A DNA stretch of 9,094 bases, taken from Alphaproteobacteria bacterium (GTDB taxonomy: Bacteria; Pseudomonadota; Alphaproteobacteria; Micropepsales; Micropepsaceae). A program made the translations under genes and the position numbers. The notes below the pieces were generated by a model. It did not search any database. It had not been told where the DNA came from and saw nothing but the letters and a program-made list of their open reading frames with translations. The stretch covers positions 1-9,094 of the forward strand of contig JAGWSK010000330.1 in assembly GCA_028869355.1 (NCBI GenBank), written 5' to 3'. Of this stretch, positions 6,506-9,094 are shown piece by piece. Numbering within the stretch: the first letter of the stretch is position 1; each line of letters begins with the position of its first letter.

Positions 6506-7420
6506 CTAAGCCGTTTCGCTGAGCGGGTCGCGTCCGAGCGGGTCGGGATTCAGCAGCCGGCCGGAGAGTGCACCCAGCCAGTCCAGCCCCGACGCCAGCC
6601 GGACATTCTCGCCAATGACCAGAATCGCCGGAGCGTCCGCGTCCGGGGCGAGATCTCCAAGCCGCGCAAGTTCGGTGATTGTCGTCACCTGGTTCTCAAG
6701 GGATGCGTTGCTGACGATAGCCGCGGGTTCATGGGGGCTGCGTCCTGCCGCAACGAGATTCGCGGCGATCTCCCGCGCGTGCCGCCTCGCCATGTAGAGA
6801 ACGATCGTGGGCGAGCCTTTCGCAATCGCCGGCCAATCCAGCGCCGGTGCATGGCCGTTGACGGAGGTTCCAGTGATGAATGTCACCGCCTGATTGGTGT
6901 CCCGGTGCGTGGCCGGAATTCCCGCATAGGCAAGCCCGCCAATTCCGGCGGTCACTCCGGGAACAATGCGGAAGGGAATGCCGGCTTTGACCAAGCTCAA
7001 TGCTTCCTCGGCGCCGCGGCCGAAGACAAATGGATCGCCGCCCTTGAGCCGCAGGACCCGCATGCCTTTGCGAGCATGTGACACAAGTTGGGCCGATATC
7101 GCGGTCTGGGAGGAGGAGGGTTTGCCGCCACGTTTCCCGGCGTTAACAATCATTGCATCCGGACGGCTCAATTTCAGCAGCTCACGGGAGACGAGCGCAT
7201 CGCAAAGAATGACATCGGCATCGGCAATGGCATGGATGGTGTGGAGCGACGCCAGCCCGGGATCGCCCGGCCCGGCGCCGGCGAGCCACACCCAGCCGGG
7301 TTCCAACGACGGCAGTCCGAGGCGCGCGGCGAGCTGCTTGACCACTCTGTGATCCGCGGTGTGCAAGGAAACAATGCCGGCCAAATTCACACCTGATTTA
7401 TGTGTAATCCAGTTTAGCAC
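6506..7420 (-). CDS. cobA: Uroporphyrinogen-III C-methyltransferase (SUMT)
   Basis: This enzyme transfers two methyl groups from S-adenosylmethionine to uroporphyrinogen III, giving precorrin-2, the branch point to siroheme (sulfite/nitrite reductases) and cobalamin. Motifs in the tetrapyrrole methylase domain are VWLAGAGPGDP (44-54), CDALVS (73-78), the family's KRGGK loop (96-100), RLKGGDPFVFGRGAEE (124-139), VPGVTAGIGGLAYAGIPATHR (153-173) and FITG (181-184). It is a single-domain SUMT with no CysG-type dehydrogenase/ferrochelatase module. About 43 residues precede the first motif, longer than the minimal family. The GTG start at 7420 is uncertain, and a GTG at 7390 (residue 11) is an alternative; neither has a strong ribosome site. 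The upstream neighbour is divergent across a short AT-rich gap. No siroheme or sulfate/nitrate genes are visible beside it, so which product pathway it serves is open. The gene symbol follows common usage. Confidence 0.92.
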   Translation of the reverse strand: MLNWITHKSGVNLAGIVSLHTADHRVVKQLAARLGLPSLEPGWVWLAGAGPGDPGLASLHTIHAIADADVILCDALVSRELLKLSRPDAMIVNAGKRGGKPSSSQTAISAQLVSHARKGMRVLRLKGGDPFVFGRGAEEALSLVKAGIPFRIVPGVTAGIGGLAYAGIPATHRDTNQAVTFITGTSVNGHAPALDWPAIAKGSPTIVLYMARRHAREIAANLVAAGRSPHEPAAIVSNASLENQVTTITELARLGDLAPDADAPAILVIGENVRLASGLDWLGALSGRLLNPDPLGRDPLSETA

Positions 7421-7504
7421 ACCACAGGAACGTATTTATAGGATGAATCGGGCATGGGGGGGAGTTTTATGGCAGATTGGCCCGGACGAAGGGAAACAGT
7501 TGGA
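7421..7504. promoter_or_regulatory. Short divergent promoter region between cobA and the secreted pair
   Basis: This 84-base gap must serve both directions. It contains an AT-rich patch GTATTTATAGG (7432-7442) in an otherwise GC-rich neighbourhood, reasonable as a -10 region but without a clear partner -35. GGGGGGGAG (7456-7464) is a very strong purine tract four bases before an ATG at 7469, which is an alternative start for the following gene. Confidence 0.3.
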
Positions 7505-8029
7505 ATGCGGATTGCGATGTTAACCATGGCGCTGCTGGCCGCGGGATCGGCGCTGGCGGCAGATGAAGGATGGCGGGAATTCAGCTTTCCCGAATCCGGA
7601 TTTGCCGCGGAATATCCGTCCCCTCCCAGTGTCGCGACGCGCGATTACCAGACCAGGCAGACCCCTGAAGGTACCGTTCCCGAACGGGTCTATTCGGTGA
7701 ATTCGGGCGGCGTGATCTATGCGGTCGAAGTCGCAGATTTCAGGCGTACCAGCGCAGACAAGGACCCGACGATCGAAGAGGCGGCCCGCAACGTCCTCGC
7801 CCAGGGCAAGATGACCCACGATGAATCGGGCGCGCGGGTCGATTTCAATTACGGCCGGGAGATCAGAATCGAGGATGGTGCGGGGGGAAGCATCACCGAT
7901 GCCATCTTCTTCATCGATCACAAACTGTACCAGTTGAGGGTGAGCTTTCCTGCCGCCAATACCGATCCCGCCGGTTCTTCCGGCATTCATTTTTTCCAGC
8001 AGACATTCCGGCTCCTGAACAGCTACTAA
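7505..8029 (+). CDS. Secreted protein of unknown function, first of a tandem paralogous pair
   Basis: I do not recognise a named family. From the ATG at 7505 it is 174 residues. It begins with a signal peptide, MRIAMLTMALLAAGSALA, probably cut before ADEGW. The mature part has WREFSFPESGFAAEYP (23-38), VPERVYSV (58-65), a helix EEAARNVLAQ (91-100), ARVDFNYGREIRI (110-122), IDHKLYQLRVSFPAA (137-151) and a closing AGSSGIHFFQQTFRL. The W-x-x-F...GF...P opening resembles many small periplasmic alpha/beta proteins; that comparison is only an impression. An ATG at 7469 has a stronger ribosome site (GGGGGAG) and would give a 30-residue signal peptide, but 7505 matches the N-terminus of the downstream paralog. 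Ribosome support at 7505 is AAGGG ten bases upstream. The paralog starts 26 bases after this stop, so the two are almost certainly co-transcribed. No catalytic motif is evident. Confidence 0.8.
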   Translation: MRIAMLTMALLAAGSALAADEGWREFSFPESGFAAEYPSPPSVATRDYQTRQTPEGTVPERVYSVNSGGVIYAVEVADFRRTSADKDPTIEEAARNVLAQGKMTHDESGARVDFNYGREIRIEDGAGGSITDAIFFIDHKLYQLRVSFPAANTDPAGSSGIHFFQQTFRLLNSY

Positions 8030-8055
8030 TCCATAGCGAACAACGGAGTTCAGCT

Positions 8056-8613
8056 TTGCGAGTCCTTGTTGTCGCGCTTCTCGGCCTGTGCTTCTGCGGT
8101 AGTGCCGCTGCGGATACCTGGCAGGAATATGTCTATGGCGATTACGGATTCGCGGTGAGTTTTCCGCAAGCCCCAACCGTGGAAAGCGGAAGTTTTCAGC
8201 TTCCCGGCGGCCCGAATGTGCCGGCGCGAATCTACTCCGTCACCCAACCGGACGGCGATTACCGGGTCATGATCGCCGATTTCACCAACCGCCCGGAGAG
8301 CAGCAACACGATCATCGACGATGCCGAAACACTGCTGAAGCAGCATGGTGACGTGAAAATCGAATTGCCGGCGCGGGTGCAGGCTGTATTCGGACGTCAG
8401 CTCAGCCTGAATCAGCGGGATGGCAGCCACATCAGCGCGGCGCTTTTCGTGTATCAGCACCGGCTCTATCAGATCACGGGGACGGCGATGCCCGCCGCTG
8501 CCCTTGCCGGATCCAGCGATGCGATCCGTTTCCAGCAGTCGCTGCGGTTCACCGGCAACACGGCCGGATTTTTCGGCCTGAATTTCCTGTTCGGGGCATT
8601 GCGCCAGCTTTGA
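8056..8613 (+). CDS. Secreted protein of unknown function, second of a tandem paralogous pair
   Basis: A 185-residue exported protein using a TTG start, with GGAG seven bases upstream (8045-8048). The signal peptide is MRVLVVALLGLCFCGSAAA, then DTWQEY. Its two Cys do not form a lipobox, so it should be soluble in the periplasm. It aligns along its whole length with the upstream gene: WQEYVYGDYGFAVSFP (22-37), VPARIYSV (55-62), ADF (74-76), helix DDAETLLKQHG (88-98), ARVQAVFGRQLSL (106-118), YQHRLYQI (133-140), MPAA and AGSSDAIRFQQSLRF (151-165). It differs by a C-terminal extension ending GFFGLNFLFGALRQL, rich in Phe, Leu and Gly, which could associate with membrane or a partner. The stop lies 11 bases before the ATG of the phosphomannomutase gene, so the three genes probably form one operon. 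The function is unknown to me. Confidence 0.82.
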   Translation: MRVLVVALLGLCFCGSAAADTWQEYVYGDYGFAVSFPQAPTVESGSFQLPGGPNVPARIYSVTQPDGDYRVMIADFTNRPESSNTIIDDAETLLKQHGDVKIELPARVQAVFGRQLSLNQRDGSHISAALFVYQHRLYQITGTAMPAAALAGSSDAIRFQQSLRFTGNTAGFFGLNFLFGALRQL

Positions 8614-8624
8614 ACGCCAACAGC

Positions 8625-9094
8625 ATGTTCGGCATACCGCAGCCGGGGCTTGAGCCCAATACACCTGCCTTCGAAAACGAGCCTCTGATCGCGGAGACCG
8701 GCTTCCGCGAATATGACGCCCGCTGGCTTTACCCGCAGGAAATCAATCTCATCGGAATGCAGGCTCTGGGGCTGGCACTCGGCACATTTTTCCACGAATG
8801 CGGCGTCCAGCCGAAAGTCGTGGTGGGACATGACTTTCGATCCTACTCGCTCACTGTCAAACAGGCCCTGATCCTGGGACTGATGGCGGCGGGCTGCGAG
8901 GTGCACGACATCGGGCTTGCTCTGTCGCCCGTGGCCTATTTTGCGCAATTTGCCCTTGAGATCCCCTGCGTCGCCATGGTGACCGCCAGCCATAACGAAA
9001 ACGGCTGGACCGGCGTCAAAATGGGCGCCCACCGGCCGCTGACCTTCGGGCCCGAAGAGATGCTGCGGCTGAAACAGATCGTGCTCTCGGATGC
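8625..9094 (+). CDS. Phosphomannomutase/phosphoglucomutase, N-terminal part (cut by window end)
   Basis: An alpha-D-phosphohexomutase that interconverts hexose 6-phosphate and 1-phosphate, supplying nucleotide sugars for lipopolysaccharide, exopolysaccharide or glycan synthesis in the cytosol. The first 156 codons are present of a protein usually 450-500 residues long. They show FREYDARW (27-34), the substrate/entry segment GHDFRSYS (68-75), and the active-site phosphoserine loop TASHNENGWTGVKMG (120-134), with Ser122 as the phosphorylated residue. The NENGWTGVKMG form of this loop fits alphaproteobacterial ManB/AlgC-type enzymes. I chose the ATG at 8625 because the protein then begins MFGIPQPGLEPN, like related enzymes. 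A TTG at 8610, overlapping the previous gene's TGA, is in frame and would add five residues. Neither start has a strong ribosome site, so translation may be coupled to the upstream paralog. Mannose or glucose specificity cannot be told from this part. Confidence 0.92.
   Translation, partial: MFGIPQPGLEPNTPAFENEPLIAETGFREYDARWLYPQEINLIGMQALGLALGTFFHECGVQPKVVVGHDFRSYSLTVKQALILGLMAAGCEVHDIGLALSPVAYFAQFALEIPCVAMVTASHNENGWTGVKMGAHRPLTFGPEEMLRLKQIVLSD

Noticed and set aside
6218..7081. A 287-codon plus-strand open frame beginning between pepN and cobA
   Set aside because: Most of it is antisense to the well-supported cobA gene and it has no family resemblance.
8056..8115. Possible lipoprotein signal in the second secreted paralog because of Cys12 and Cys14
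   Set aside because: Neither Cys sits in a lipobox context (LLGLC and LCFC lack the required small residues before Cys); a standard cleavage after SAAA fits better.

Overview
The window reads as chromosomal DNA of an alphaproteobacterium, most likely a member of the Hyphomicrobiales related to Bradyrhizobium, Rhodopseudomonas or Xanthobacteraceae. The basis is its moderately high GC content, its gene density, the style of the phosphomannomutase and aminopeptidase N proteins, and the DUF6152-type secreted protein. This taxonomic call is inference from protein style. No mobile element, phage gene, CRISPR array, tRNA or rRNA was found.

Layout from left to right. (1) Positions 1-1296 (+) hold the 3' part of an MmgE/PrpD-family protein whose start lies before the window. 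(2) Positions 1391-2782 (+) hold a glutamine synthetase-family ligase, 94 bases downstream and possibly co-transcribed. (3) Positions 2783-3149 have no convincing protein gene. They do contain a strong hairpin with its T-tract on the minus strand, and a small minus-strand unit with a good Shine-Dalgarno sequence. (4) Positions 3150-3539 (+) hold a small secreted DUF6152-like protein. (5) Positions 3575-6214 (-) hold aminopeptidase N, convergent with the previous gene across a GC-rich hairpin. (6) Positions 6215-6505 are intergenic, with a 15-base palindrome upstream of pepN and a 9-bp hairpin downstream of cobA. (7) Positions 6506-7420 (-) hold uroporphyrinogen-III C-methyltransferase. (8) Positions 7505-8029 and 8056-8613 (+) hold two tandem, clearly homologous secreted proteins of unknown function. 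(9) From 8625 (+) to the window end lies the N-terminal third of a phosphomannomutase/phosphoglucomutase, which closely follows the second paralog.

Most of the window is ordinary housekeeping metabolism: peptide turnover by PepN, the siroheme/cobalamin branch point by CobA, and sugar-phosphate interconversion for surface polysaccharides. The MmgE/PrpD and glutamine synthetase-like genes suggest a carboxylate or amine catabolic locus continuing to the left. I see no convincing new multi-gene system. The parts most worth a second look are the duplicated secreted pair next to the phosphomannomutase, the possible metal-binding mature N-terminus of the DUF6152 protein, the small minus-strand unit at about 2782-2913, and the palindrome plus spaced half-site upstream of pepN.
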